Shown one piece after another: positions 1 to 7,147 of a DNA stretch of 11,019 bases. The notes below the pieces were generated by a model that was not told the origin of the DNA, searched no databases, and saw nothing but the letters and a program-made list of their open reading frames with translations. Within the stretch, counting starts at the first letter, position 1. Each line of letters begins with the position of its first letter. A program made the position numbers and the translations under genes. The stretch spans positions 1 through 11,019 of the forward strand of contig JAEZZV010000322.1 of NCBI GenBank assembly GCA_023418375.1, read 5' to 3'. This DNA comes from Actinomycetes bacterium. Its GTDB lineage: Bacteria; Actinomycetota; Actinomycetes; Actinomycetales; Cellulomonadaceae.

Positions 1-4
1 CTCC

Positions 5-42
5 GGCCGGCGGCGGGCCGTCCCCACGCCCCGCCGCCGGCC
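5..42 (-). terminator. Strong GC hairpin downstream of the lone SipW-type exported protein
   Basis: A perfect 13-bp inverted repeat (5-17 pairing with 30-42) encloses a 12-base loop. It lies 11 bases past the stop codon of the minus-strand gene ending at 54. No T-tract is visible, but only four bases remain before the window edge. Such U-poor GC hairpins are common at the ends of actinobacterial genes. Termination is inferred from position and stem strength. Confidence 0.6.
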
Positions 43-53
43 ACGAGTGAGGG

Positions 54-467
54 CTATGCCTCCGCACCCTTGAGCACGACGGCCACAGCGGCCACGTGCT
101 CGGCTGCTACCGGCGAGGACGCCGGTACCTCGACGCGGACCTGTTCCCCAGCCACCACCGTGGTCATCTCGGCGAGCGTGGCCCCCCCGGGCCCGTTGAG
201 GGAGACAGTGACGTCCCATCCCTCGCACCGCGCGTCCAGCCCCGACAGCAGGGCGGCGGTGACGCCGTATCCCATCAGTGTGGCGTCGTAGGCCACGTCG
301 TAGTCCACTGACACCTGCGACGAGCTGCACTGTGCGCTGTCGCCGCCCCCCACGAGGATCTCGAGGGGGTTGTCGGCCATGCCGGCCGCGGACGCGGCGC
401 GCACGCCGAACGCGGCCAGGCCGACGAGCGCGAACGCTGCGACCTTGCGGGCTGCTCGGGTGTTCAT
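54..467 (-). CDS. Small exported protein of the SipW-substrate type, under a c-di-GMP riboswitch
   Basis: A 137-residue secreted protein. The N terminus (MNTRAARK) precedes a hydrophobic stretch at residues 9-28 ending in ASAAG, matching the signal-peptide pattern of the other three exported proteins in the window. Cys47 and Cys81 (motif CEGW) match the Cys pair of the paralogs, and the C terminus has the shared V/A-rich strand (AAVAVVLK). I chose the ATG at 465-467 because GGAGGGG lies six bases upstream; an in-frame ATG five codons earlier has no such site. It lacks LPXTG, catalytic motifs and membrane segments after the signal. The family is likely a TasA/camelysin-like or fibre-forming surface protein processed by the SipW-type peptidase at 3138-3776. 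The role is inferred; the paralogy is visible in the sequence. It stands alone, with a terminator-like hairpin after it and a c-di-GMP-I riboswitch about 200 bases before it. Confidence 0.85.
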   Translation of the reverse strand: MNTRAARKVAAFALVGLAAFGVRAASAAGMADNPLEILVGGGDSAQCSSSQVSVDYDVAYDATLMGYGVTAALLSGLDARCEGWDVTVSLNGPGGATLAEMTTVVAGEQVRVEVPASSPVAAEHVAAVAVVLKGAEA

Positions 468-473
468 CCGGTA

Positions 474-670
474 CCCCTCCATGGGTTCCTTGAATGATTC
501 CTGGCGTCTGCACCACCGCCCCGGACCTCCTGTCCGGCGCCACCCGCGCTGAGCGCGCAGGCGAGTGCCCCGTAGGGCCTAGGGGGTGTCGTGGAACCCC
601 GCGAATGCGCGCTTCGATCGCCGCACCGCCGGGGGGCTGGTCCACTGCCAGTTGGCGTTCATCGGAACCC
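474..670 (-). promoter_or_regulatory. Structured leader between c-di-GMP aptamer and start codon (candidate expression platform)
   Basis: This roughly 200-base untranslated stretch separates the riboswitch aptamer from the exported-protein gene. On the minus strand it holds three hairpins: 571-589 (CCCC/GGGG plus UAG/CUA with one mismatch), 546-559 (GCGC-rich), and 521-537 (CCGGAC/GTCCGG, with the loop AGGAG). It also holds GGAACCC (483-489) just before the ribosome binding site (474-480). This heptamer is complementary to GGGTTCC at 664-670, immediately after the aptamer, and again at 593-599. None of the hairpins has a U-tract, so I cannot say whether control is by termination, Rho access or translation. 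No gene is seen here on either strand. Confidence 0.4.
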
Positions 671-752
671 TGTCGTTCGGTAGCCCGGCTGACTACGTGA
701 GTCCCGTGGCTTTGCGTCCCCACCTCGCGGTGGGTTTGCCGTTATCGCTGAC
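671..752 (-). ncRNA. Cyclic-di-GMP-I (GEMM-I) riboswitch aptamer
   Basis: Read on the minus strand, all GEMM-I hallmarks occur in order. GGCAAACC (740-733) is followed by a CACC/GGTG stem closed by a GCGA tetraloop (GNRA type, 728-725). Next come GGACGCAAAGCC (719-708), a second helix GACT/AGTC (703-700 with 694-691), and GCCGGGCTACC (689-679). These match the c-di-GMP-I consensus almost base for base, including the joining segments that form the ligand pocket and the tetraloop that docks into the second helix. The element is oriented toward the exported-protein gene starting at 467. The plus strand does not read as a riboswitch, so the divergent SGNH hydrolase gene is not its target. Whether ligand turns the gene on or off cannot be read from the sequence. 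Confidence 0.93.
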
Positions 753-852
753 GTGATCAGGATGGACCCCGACCGGCCCGCCGTCCAGACCCTTCACCCG
801 GGCCCCATGTCCGGATTGGCCGCCGGTGCGGCCTAAGGAGCACACTGCCCGG

Positions 853-1746
853 ATGGATTTCACCCGCTCGTTGCCCTCAGCAGCGCGGACGACGACAGCT
901 GCGGCGGGGGGCGCCGTGCGGTGGCGCCGCTACGTGGCCACCGGCGACTCGTTCACCGAGGGCCTGTGGGACGTGCCCGGGGGCACCGCGCCCGCGGCCG
1001 ACCTCCCGGTCCGCGGTTGGGCCGACCTGCTCGCCGCCCACCTCGCCGAGCGCGCGGCGCCCGCTCCGGCCGCAGACGCACCCGATGACGGTGCGCCCGG
1101 CCCCGACGACGACTTCCGCTACGCCAACCTCGCGGTGCGCGGCAGGCTCCTGCGGCCGATCCTGCACGAGCAGGTGCCCGCCGCCGTCGCGCTCGGCGCG
1201 GACCTGGTCAGCGTCGTGGGCGGCGGTAACGACCTGCTGCGGCCCGGCGCTGACCCCGACGTCCTCGCCGATGCGCTCGACCGAGCCGTGGGGCGGGTGC
1301 GCGCCTCTGGTGCGGACGTGCTCCTCGCGACCGGCTTCGACACGGTGCACAGCCCGGTGATCCGACACACGCGCGCGCGCACCGCGGTGTTCAACGCGCA
1401 CATCTGGACGATCGCCCGACGCCACGGCGCCTACGTGCTCGACATGTGGGGCATGCGCGCGCTCCAGGACTGGCGCATGTGGGCCGACGACCGGATCCAC
1501 CTGACCACCGACGGGCACCGCCGGGTGGCGCAGGGCGCGCTCGTCGCCCTCGGCCAGGCGCCTGACGACGAACGCTGGGACGACCCGCTGGCCCCCCTCC
1601 CGCCCCTGCCGCTCGCGGCGCGCGTCCGGGCCGACGCCACGTGGCTGCGCACGCACGCGTCCCCGTGGCTGGGGCGCCGCCTGCGCGCCCGCTCATCGGG
1701 TGACGACCGCCCGCCGAAGCGGCCCTCGCTGGAGCCCGTGCGCTGA
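853..1746 (+). CDS. SGNH/GDSL-family hydrolase (esterase/lipase-like)
   Basis: A 297-residue protein with the SGNH hydrolase blocks in order. Block I is GDSFTEG with nucleophile Ser33, block II is ANLAVRG (Asn92, Gly98), block III is GGGND (Asn126), and block V is DRIH (Asp213, His216). The family hydrolyses esters of lipids, carbohydrates or acyl groups; the substrate here is unknown. There is no signal peptide or membrane segment, so a cytoplasmic enzyme is expected. The Pro/Ala/Asp-rich insert at about residues 66-87 is probably a loop. I chose the ATG at 853, with AAGGAG 12 bases upstream; a GTG at 826 in the same frame is possible but would place AAGGAG inside the gene. The stop lies only seven bases from the convergent end of the gene at 1754, leaving no room for a separate terminator. 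It is divergent from the riboswitch-controlled gene. A functional link with the secretion genes is not shown. Confidence 0.88.
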   Translation: MDFTRSLPSAARTTTAAAGGAVRWRRYVATGDSFTEGLWDVPGGTAPAADLPVRGWADLLAAHLAERAAPAPAADAPDDGAPGPDDDFRYANLAVRGRLLRPILHEQVPAAVALGADLVSVVGGGNDLLRPGADPDVLADALDRAVGRVRASGADVLLATGFDTVHSPVIRHTRARTAVFNAHIWTIARRHGAYVLDMWGMRALQDWRMWADDRIHLTTDGHRRVAQGALVALGQAPDDERWDDPLAPLPPLPLAARVRADATWLRTHASPWLGRRLRARSSGDDRPPKRPSLEPVR

Positions 1747-1753
1747 CGACGGC

Positions 1754-2620
1754 TCAGGGGCAGACCAGGGATCCCGCCGGGCCGGAGACGATCTGGAATG
1801 CGATCGTGAGGCGCTCGTTCGCCCTGAGCACCTGCGTCGAGCCGGGATTGCCGACGATCTCCAGCCGCGGCAGCTGGCTGCAGGCGTTGACCGCCTGGGC
1901 GTTCCAGGCGTCGCCACCCGAGCCGTTGCCGAGGCCGTTGATGCCACGTGGGGTCCAGCCGGGGAACGGGCTCTGACTGAAGTCGAGCGTCGCCGCCCAT
2001 GCCGCCTCGCGCGAGGACGTGTTCCGGATGCGCACCTCGAACTGCTGGACGGTGAATCCACCTGTGGTCCAGCTGTTGCCCGCGGTGACGCTCTGCACCT
2101 CGCAGCCGGCGGGGCTCTGTGTCGGGGCGAGGATCGGCGTCCACACCCCCTGGACGTTCTGCCAACCGGTGACGTCGTGCGTGAGTCGGCAGGTCGCGGC
2201 CGCTCGGTAGGTCCAGTCGACCGGGATGGACCACCCCTCGACGACCGCGGACACGGGGCTTCCGGTCGTCGGCGTGAAGGAGTTGCTGAGCGTCACGTCG
2301 GTCTTCACCCCGGCGGCCGGCGCCTGGAGCCGGCCGGTGACGCTCGTCGACCCGGTGCCGACGGCCAGGTCGATCGTCTTGCCCACGCACGCGTCGGGCC
2401 ACGAGGCAGGCATGGTGACCTGCAGCTGGCCCGTGGTCCCGTCAGCCCCCGCCCCAGCCGAGGCCGCGAGCCTCTGCCCGGGGCACGGGTGCCCCGCGGA
2501 GGCGACCGAGAGCTGGCCGGCGTTCACCTGGAGCTGCGCAGCGTTGCCGACGACGACGGCGGTCCCGGCCAGCACAGCCGTGACCACGAGGACGATGACG
2601 CCCCGGAGCGCGTTCCTCAC
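1754..2620 (-). CDS. Large exported SipW-type protein with C-terminal extension
   Basis: A 288-residue exported protein, last in the peptidase operon. Residues 1-130 form a domain like the other three exported proteins: a hydrophobic signal at 8-28 ending GNAAQL, Cys46, Cys78 in a C-x-G motif, and a closing strand VSAVVEGW. Residues 131-288 are an extra domain absent from the paralogs. It has four more Cys, many Trp and Asn, and beta-rich segments (EVRIRNTS, AAWAATLDF, LTIAFQIV) faintly reminiscent of carbohydrate-binding or adhesin beta-sandwiches; I cannot assign it to a family. Start GTG at 2618-2620 shares the four bases GTGA with the stop of the upstream gene, which suggests translational coupling. 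A plausible role is a tip, anchor or binding subunit of a surface fibre whose core is made by the small paralogs. This is inference from domain layout. Confidence 0.85.
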   Translation of the reverse strand: MRNALRGVIVLVVTAVLAGTAVVVGNAAQLQVNAGQLSVASAGHPCPGQRLAASAGAGADGTTGQLQVTMPASWPDACVGKTIDLAVGTGSTSVTGRLQAPAAGVKTDVTLSNSFTPTTGSPVSAVVEGWSIPVDWTYRAAATCRLTHDVTGWQNVQGVWTPILAPTQSPAGCEVQSVTAGNSWTTGGFTVQQFEVRIRNTSSREAAWAATLDFSQSPFPGWTPRGINGLGNGSGGDAWNAQAVNACSQLPRLEIVGNPGSTQVLRANERLTIAFQIVSGPAGSLVCP

Positions 2621-3069
2621 GAGTGGATCACGACCTCGATGCTCTGGACGCTCGACGTCGGGATCGCCGCGAACGCGGCGGTGGTGAACGCGCCGCCGGC
2701 GGGCACCTGGCCCGTGACCTCGAACGGCGCGCCCGAGCTGCGGACGACCGTGAGGCGGTACTTCTGCCCCGCGCAGTCGGTGTCGACGCCGCTCACGGTC
2801 ACTCGCGTGGTCTGGAAGGCGCTGCCGTTCCAGGCGCTTGCCAGGGCCGCCGAGACCGGCGCACCGTTCTGGCAGGACCCGACCCCGTTGGCACCGGCGG
2901 CCAGCGAAGGGCTCACCACGCCGAGGCTCGCCGCCGAGGCGAGCCCGAACCCGAGCAGCGCGACCACGGCGACGCCGAGGGCCGCGACGCGGCGGGGACG
3001 ACGCAGGAGGGCCGCGAGCGCGCGTCGAGGACTGCGATCGGCGACGGTGCGGTGCGTCCTGCGCGTCAC
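2617..3069 (-). CDS. Small exported SipW-type protein
   Basis: A 150-residue secreted protein, third gene of the operon. It has an unusually long Arg-rich n-region of about 28 residues, then a hydrophobic segment (29-44) ending GLASAAS. The mature part carries Cys66 and Cys99 (DCAG), the shared segment TVSGVD before the second Cys, and the closing strand SIEVVIHS. The GTG start at 3067-3069 is well supported by GGAAGGAGG with ideal spacing, so the long n-region is real rather than a misplaced start. It is not a Tat signal, as the twin-Arg consensus is missing. Its stop overlaps the GTG of the next gene by four bases. It is most likely a structural or accessory subunit processed by the adjacent signal peptidase. 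Confidence 0.85.
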   Translation of the reverse strand: MTRRTHRTVADRSPRRALAALLRRPRRVAALGVAVVALLGFGLASAASLGVVSPSLAAGANGVGSCQNGAPVSAALASAWNGSAFQTTRVTVSGVDTDCAGQKYRLTVVRSSGAPFEVTGQVPAGGAFTTAAFAAIPTSSVQSIEVVIHS

Positions 3070-3137
3070 GCGGTCCTCCTTCCGAGGGCTCAGGTCGTGT
3101 CTGCGGTGGCGGTGCCGGGAGCTGAGGCGTGGCCGGC

Positions 3138-3776
3138 TCAGACGAGCGCCGAGACGGGTGGCTCGGGCGCCTCGTCGGGCGCCGGCTCGACGAGGTGCCC
3201 TGGGTCGGGCCCCTCGGCCGAGTCGTCCGTCGTCCCGCCGCCCTCCGCCTCGCCGTCCTCCGTGCCCTCGTCGTCGTCAGACCTGCCCGGCCAGACGACG
3301 ATCGCGAGCGCGATGACCAGGAGCGAGACCCAGGTCAGCGGGCTGAGGAGGATCGAGGCGAACCTGCCGACCTTCGGCAGGTGCAGCGCGGCGGAGCCGA
3401 GGATGTCCTCGTCCGTGGGCGTCCACGGGTCCAGGAAGTCGTTGTTGTCGCCCTGGACCACCCAGCCGTCCTCGGCGTTCCCGTCGACGATGCGGTGGAT
3501 CACCCTCGCCCCGCCCTCACCGGGCGGGTTGTAGACGATGACGTCACCGACCTCGACCGGCCCGCAGCGCGAGACGACCAGGTCACCCGTGTAGTACGTG
3601 GGCTCCATCGACTTGCCGGAGACGATCGTCAAGGTGGTGCAGCCGCCCAGCGAGCTGGGCCACAGGAGGTACCCGACGACGACCGCCCCCACGAGCCAGG
3701 TCCCGCTCAGGGCGAGGCCGAGCAGGCGGCGCAGTCGTCCCGCGCCGCCCTGCTCGGTCCCCTCGCCGGCGACCAC
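3138..3776 (-). CDS. sipW: Signal peptidase I, SipW (Ser-His) type
   Basis: A 212-residue membrane protease that would remove signal peptides at the outer face of the membrane. Visible features in order: a transmembrane segment at about 20-39; box B SGKSMEPT with nucleophile Ser56; GDLVVSR; VGDVIVY; then RVIHRI with His94 where the classical bacterial enzyme has Lys; QGDNND (110-113); and a second transmembrane segment at about 141-162. The Ser-His pair and the C-terminal membrane anchor are hallmarks of the SipW/archaeal/ER branch. A cytoplasmic tail of about 50 residues is acidic and Gly/Pro-rich. The GTG start at 3774-3776 has only a weak ribosome binding site, but no better in-frame start exists. 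It lies 22 bases after one exported protein gene and 68 bases before another, so its substrates are very likely its operon neighbours. The symbol is by family type, not proven orthology. Confidence 0.93.
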   Translation of the reverse strand: MVAGEGTEQGGAGRLRRLLGLALSGTWLVGAVVVGYLLWPSSLGGCTTLTIVSGKSMEPTYYTGDLVVSRCGPVEVGDVIVYNPPGEGGARVIHRIVDGNAEDGWVVQGDNNDFLDPWTPTDEDILGSAALHLPKVGRFASILLSPLTWVSLLVIALAIVVWPGRSDDDEGTEDGEAEGGGTTDDSAEGPDPGHLVEPAPDEAPEPPVSALV

Positions 3777-3798
3777 CTGGGCGTTGAGTCGTCTCGGC

Positions 3799-4203
3799 TC
3801 AGCGGATGACCACGGCGACGCCGGTGACGTCGCGCGCCGACGCGACGGAGACCGTCAGCGCCTCGCTCGCGGCGCCGATCACCTTGGTCTGGGTGCCCAT
3901 CGAGGTGCCGGCGGCGTTGTAGAGCGTGATCTCGAGCGTGCGACCGGTGCAGGAGGCGGGGGTCGTCGTCGTCTCGACGTCGATGCCGCTGACCGTCACA
4001 CCGGAGACGCCGTACGCGCTGCTCGCGAACTGGGTGGTGTAGCCCACGTTCACTCCGTCCGCGTCGCAGCTCGAGACGTTGACCGAGCCGGCCTGGAGCG
4101 TGTCGCTCGTGACCTGGAGCTGGGCAGCGGAGGCCAGGGAGAGACCGGCGATGCCGACGATCGCGATCGCGACGGCGGCGGCCTTGCGGCGCGTGGAAGC
4201 CAT
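3799..4203 (-). CDS. Small exported SipW-type protein, first gene of the operon
   Basis: A 134-residue secreted protein. A short basic N terminus (MASTRRK) is followed by a hydrophobic core (8-24) and the junction SLASAAQLQV. The mature part has Cys46, the segment VTVSGID, Cys85 in a C-x-G-R motif and a closing strand VTGVAVVIR. The mature protein is rich in Ser, Thr, Val and Gly with beta alternation, as expected for a fibre subunit such as TasA, though no database match can be claimed. ATG at 4201-4203 is preceded by AGAAGGA at good spacing; a longer in-frame version would put this site inside the gene. As the first and simplest gene it is a good candidate for the major subunit. It is followed after 22 bases by the signal peptidase gene. 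Confidence 0.87.
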   Translation of the reverse strand: MASTRRKAAAVAIAIVGIAGLSLASAAQLQVTSDTLQAGSVNVSSCDADGVNVGYTTQFASSAYGVSGVTVSGIDVETTTTPASCTGRTLEITLYNAAGTSMGTQTKVIGAASEALTVSVASARDVTGVAVVIR

Positions 4204-4660
4204 GAGTGTGTCCTTCTGTCGGGTGCGGGTGGGTGGCCCGCATCGGGGGGGTCGCCGGTAGGGGGCCGGCGTCTCGTCCGGAGACCTGGGGAGGGCGCCC
4301 GGGAGAGTCACCTGGAATTGTGGTGGAAGCGGGCCGATCTACGAACACCCCGCGCCCGGCTTCACCCACTCTTCGGAGCACTTTTCACCCGCTGCGAGGT
4401 CGCGGTCCCATGGGTGTGACCAGCGCGCATGCGACCGCGCGGTCGCCCTCCGGCGCGGATCGGGTCACCCGCGCGTTCGACGGGAAGGGCATTGCTGCCC
4501 ATGGCGGCGCATTTCTCACGGCCATTGACCTGCGCATTTCCTCAGGCCAGCCGAGGCGGGCCCCGGAGCCGTCGGCCGGCCCGCCCGTTTCTCCCGTCTT
4601 GTCACGGATGCCCCGGTACGCACTACGCTCGAACCAGCAGCCGTGGTCCCGGGGGGCGAC
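4204..4660. promoter_or_regulatory. Divergent regulatory region between secretion operon and TPR membrane gene
   Basis: This 457-base stretch has no convincing gene. Near the operon start it holds two adjacent inverted repeats: 4253-4271 (CGCCGG/CCGGCG, 7-base loop) and 4271-4285 (GTCTC/GAGAC). These would fold in the minus-strand leader. Further out are two copies of TTCACCC (4361-4367 and 4384-4390, 23 bases apart), an inverted repeat GGGCA/TGCCC (4487-4500), and a 9-base direct repeat GCGCATTTC (4507-4515 and 4532-4540). It is relatively AT-richer than the genes around it. I see no second c-di-GMP riboswitch here. Confidence 0.5.
4599..4629 (+). promoter_or_regulatory. Possible sigma-70-type promoter for the TPR membrane gene
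   Basis: TTGTCA (4599-4604) resembles a -35 box and TACGCT (4624-4629) a -10 box. The 19-base spacer is on the long side. The -10 box lies 31 bases before the chosen ATG. This is a pattern match only. Confidence 0.3.
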
Positions 4661-7147
4661 ATGGCGAAGCTCGGTGATGGAGAGCAGTGGCGCGGTGCCG
4701 CCGCGCTCGGAGGCGTGACCGTCGCGCTCGCCGCGACCGTCGGCGCCCTGCTGCGGGACTCGCTCCCGGCGACCTGGCCGGTCGTGGGTCCCACCGTGAC
4801 GTTCCTTCGCGACCACACGGACGCGCGGTTCGTCGTGCTCGCCCCGCTCGGTCTCGTCGTGATCGCGCTCCTGGTGGCGTCGACGAACTGGCGCGCCGCG
4901 TCACTACGGCTGACGGTGCTCGTGGCCGTCGGGCTCCTGGTGGCCGTCGTCGCCTCGGTCGGGCGGAACGTGCAGCGCCTCGAGCCGACCGACGCCGCCG
5001 CCGCCGAGCTCACTGCGCTCGCCGAGGCCGTGGACTCGCTCGCGGCGCCCGCGGCAGCGGTGCCGGCGCAACGTGAGCAGGCGCTGTCGACCGCCCTCGC
5101 CGATCTGAGCACGGCGATCACCGCGGCCGACGGCTCGGAGGGGGCACCGCCAGGGCTCGTGTCCGCCGCGCGTGAGCTGGTCACTGCGGCGAACGACGGC
5201 GACGGCCCTCGCGTCACGAACGCGTCAGCGGCGTTCGCGCGTGCGACGCCCGCCAACCCGCCGCCGGTGCTCGTCGCGCTGAGCGAAGCCCTCGGTACGG
5301 CGGTGCAGGCCTACACGACGGAGGCTGAGCCACCGCCCAACCCGCAGGCGGTCGACGACGCGATCGCGCGGGCGTGCCGGGCGGTGAACGAGGCCGCACC
5401 CGACGACCCGTGCACGATCCGGCGCGGCTCCGGTGCCGATGCCGCGGTGGCCGACCAGGTCCCCGTGGCGCTCGCCGTCGTTCGCCTCGAGCTCGCGCGG
5501 TACCGGCAGGCGGTCCTCGGTCGGGACGAGGACGCGACGGCGGTCGAGGACGCGCGTAAGGCCCTCACCGCGGCGCGCGCGGCCACGCCGCAGACCGAGC
5601 CGCCGGAGCTCGGCATGCTCGACGCCGTCCGGGTCGGCGCGGAGCACGTGCTCTCGGGAGCACGACGCGGCGCGGTCCGCGGGCTGGGCACCACCGTCGA
5701 GCCGGCGGTCTGGGCGCTGCTCGCGGCGCTTGCGGTCGCGTTCTGGCGCCACGTCGAGCGGAGCAGCGGACGCCAGCTGCCCGGCCCCGTCACCGTCGAC
5801 CTGCAACCGTTCGCAGGGTTCTCGCCGGACACCTCCGAGCTGCAGAAGGCCACGTTCCGTGCCGCGCTGCTCCGCAACATCTCCGAGCCGACCGCCGTGC
5901 CCGGCGCCGTCGCGCTCCAGTCGCTCACGGACCTGGTGGAGATCGCGCTTCCGGCCGCCGGGCTGCCCACGAGGGTCCTCACGGCGCTGAAGAGCGCGGT
6001 CCAGGCGCCGGTCGGGTACGCCGTCACCGGAGCGGTCATGCCCGCGGGCGCCGACGGCACCGGCGCGGCGCAGGTCATGGTTCGCGTCGCGGACCGGTCG
6101 GGCCGACGCGCGGAGACCGTCTCCGTGGTCTCGGCGGCCTCGGCGGCGGAGGCCTGCCGGGCCGCCGGCTACTGGGCGGCTGCCGTCGTGCTCGAGCGGA
6201 GCAGGAGGATCCCCCGGTGGGCCCGCTGGAGCAGCGCGAGCTCGAAGGCCCTCGCCGCCTTCGACGACACCGGCCGGGTCGGTGGCGCGGCGCCGTCGTC
6301 GGCCGAGCTGGCCGCCGCCGCCGCGCACGCGCCCGACAGCGGGGTCCTGCTGCACCGGTGGGCCGACTCCTGCGACCTCGACGGAGCGCGCATGCAGGCG
6401 CTGTCGCTGTACGCGCGCGCCGTGGCCGCCCATCCCCGGTACCCCGCGGCGCGCTATCGGCTCGCCGTGTCGGTGTCGATGCTCGCGCGGTCCCCGCAGC
6501 TGTGGGCCGGCGCCGGCAGCTCCGAACGAGTGCGCGTGGCTGGTCAGCTGGAGCGCGCGTGCCGCGCGATGGGCCTCGACGCCGTCGCTACGAAGGCCCG
6601 GGCCCTGGCCTCGGTTCAGGTCCCCGACGAGCCACCGCGGGACCTCGGGGAGAGGCTGAAGCAGGTCGCCGTGGAGCTCTTCGCAGACGTGGTCGCGAAG
6701 AGCTCCTACCTCTCGATCCCGGCGCACGCCCTCCGCGCGAGCGAGCGCGACCACTTCTGGCCGGCGGGCGCCGCAAAGCTCGGCCGCGACGGGACCTGGG
6801 CACGCCGCAGGTTGCTCGCGCAGTCGGCCCTTCTCGGCACCGGCGACACGACGTACCTCGACACGGTCACGAAGCGCGCCGCACGGCCGGGGTCGTTCTG
6901 GCAGCTCTCCTACAACCTCGCCTGCTACTGCGCGACCTACGTGGACGACGCCGGCACCCCGGGCAGCCGGCCCGAGGAGGCCCTGACCTGGCTCGAGCGG
7001 GCGTTGGAGCGCCCGGGAGCGGTGCAGATGGCTGGCGGCTGGCTCAGCACGGACCCGGACCTCGAGAGTCTCCATGGCAACCCCCGATTCGAGTGGGTGC
7101 TCTCCCAGGTGGACGACACACGGACGGTGGTGGCCAGCGATGCCTGA
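4661..7147 (+). CDS. Large membrane protein with TPR-like cytoplasmic tail, function unknown
   Basis: An 828-residue protein I do not recognise by name. Hydrophobic segments lie at about 12-27, 55-72, 81-98 and 348-362, predicting four membrane passes. The Ala-rich helical stretch of about 250 residues between the third and fourth would be outside, and a large C-terminal half (365-828) inside. The tail contains helical repeats of TPR type: ALSLYARAVAAHPRYPAARY at about 580, and near the end SYNLACY, ALTWLERALE and the closing DPDLESLHGNPRF. That ending is typical of TPR proteins. TPRs usually mediate protein-protein contact. The ATG at 4661 follows GGGGGG by four bases; a GTG at 4643 is possible. 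Its stop overlaps the start of the next gene by eight bases, so the two are probably co-translated and may act together. No enzymatic motif was found. Confidence 0.8.
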   Translation: MAKLGDGEQWRGAAALGGVTVALAATVGALLRDSLPATWPVVGPTVTFLRDHTDARFVVLAPLGLVVIALLVASTNWRAASLRLTVLVAVGLLVAVVASVGRNVQRLEPTDAAAAELTALAEAVDSLAAPAAAVPAQREQALSTALADLSTAITAADGSEGAPPGLVSAARELVTAANDGDGPRVTNASAAFARATPANPPPVLVALSEALGTAVQAYTTEAEPPPNPQAVDDAIARACRAVNEAAPDDPCTIRRGSGADAAVADQVPVALAVVRLELARYRQAVLGRDEDATAVEDARKALTAARAATPQTEPPELGMLDAVRVGAEHVLSGARRGAVRGLGTTVEPAVWALLAALAVAFWRHVERSSGRQLPGPVTVDLQPFAGFSPDTSELQKATFRAALLRNISEPTAVPGAVALQSLTDLVEIALPAAGLPTRVLTALKSAVQAPVGYAVTGAVMPAGADGTGAAQVMVRVADRSGRRAETVSVVSAASAAEACRAAGYWAAAVVLERSRRIPRWARWSSASSKALAAFDDTGRVGGAAPSSAELAAAAAHAPDSGVLLHRWADSCDLDGARMQALSLYARAVAAHPRYPAARYRLAVSVSMLARSPQLWAGAGSSERVRVAGQLERACRAMGLDAVATKARALASVQVPDEPPRDLGERLKQVAVELFADVVAKSSYLSIPAHALRASERDHFWPAGAAKLGRDGTWARRRLLAQSALLGTGDTTYLDTVTKRAARPGSFWQLSYNLACYCATYVDDAGTPGSRPEEALTWLERALERPGAVQMAGGWLSTDPDLESLHGNPRFEWVLSQVDDTRTVVASDA

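Noticed and set aside
741..750. GCGATAAC on the minus strand, resembling a WhiG/SigD -10 box
   Set aside because: It lies at the 5' edge of the aptamer, so transcription starting from it would remove the essential GGCAAACC. No matching -35 TAAA is present.
1700..3316. A 538-codon open frame on the plus strand
   Set aside because: It is antisense to two exported-protein genes that have signal peptides and shared motifs, and its own translation shows none.
4204..4660. A second c-di-GMP riboswitch ahead of the peptidase operon
   Set aside because: I looked on both strands for GGCAAACC, ACGCAAAGCC and GCCGGGTTACC blocks and found none; only simple hairpins are present.
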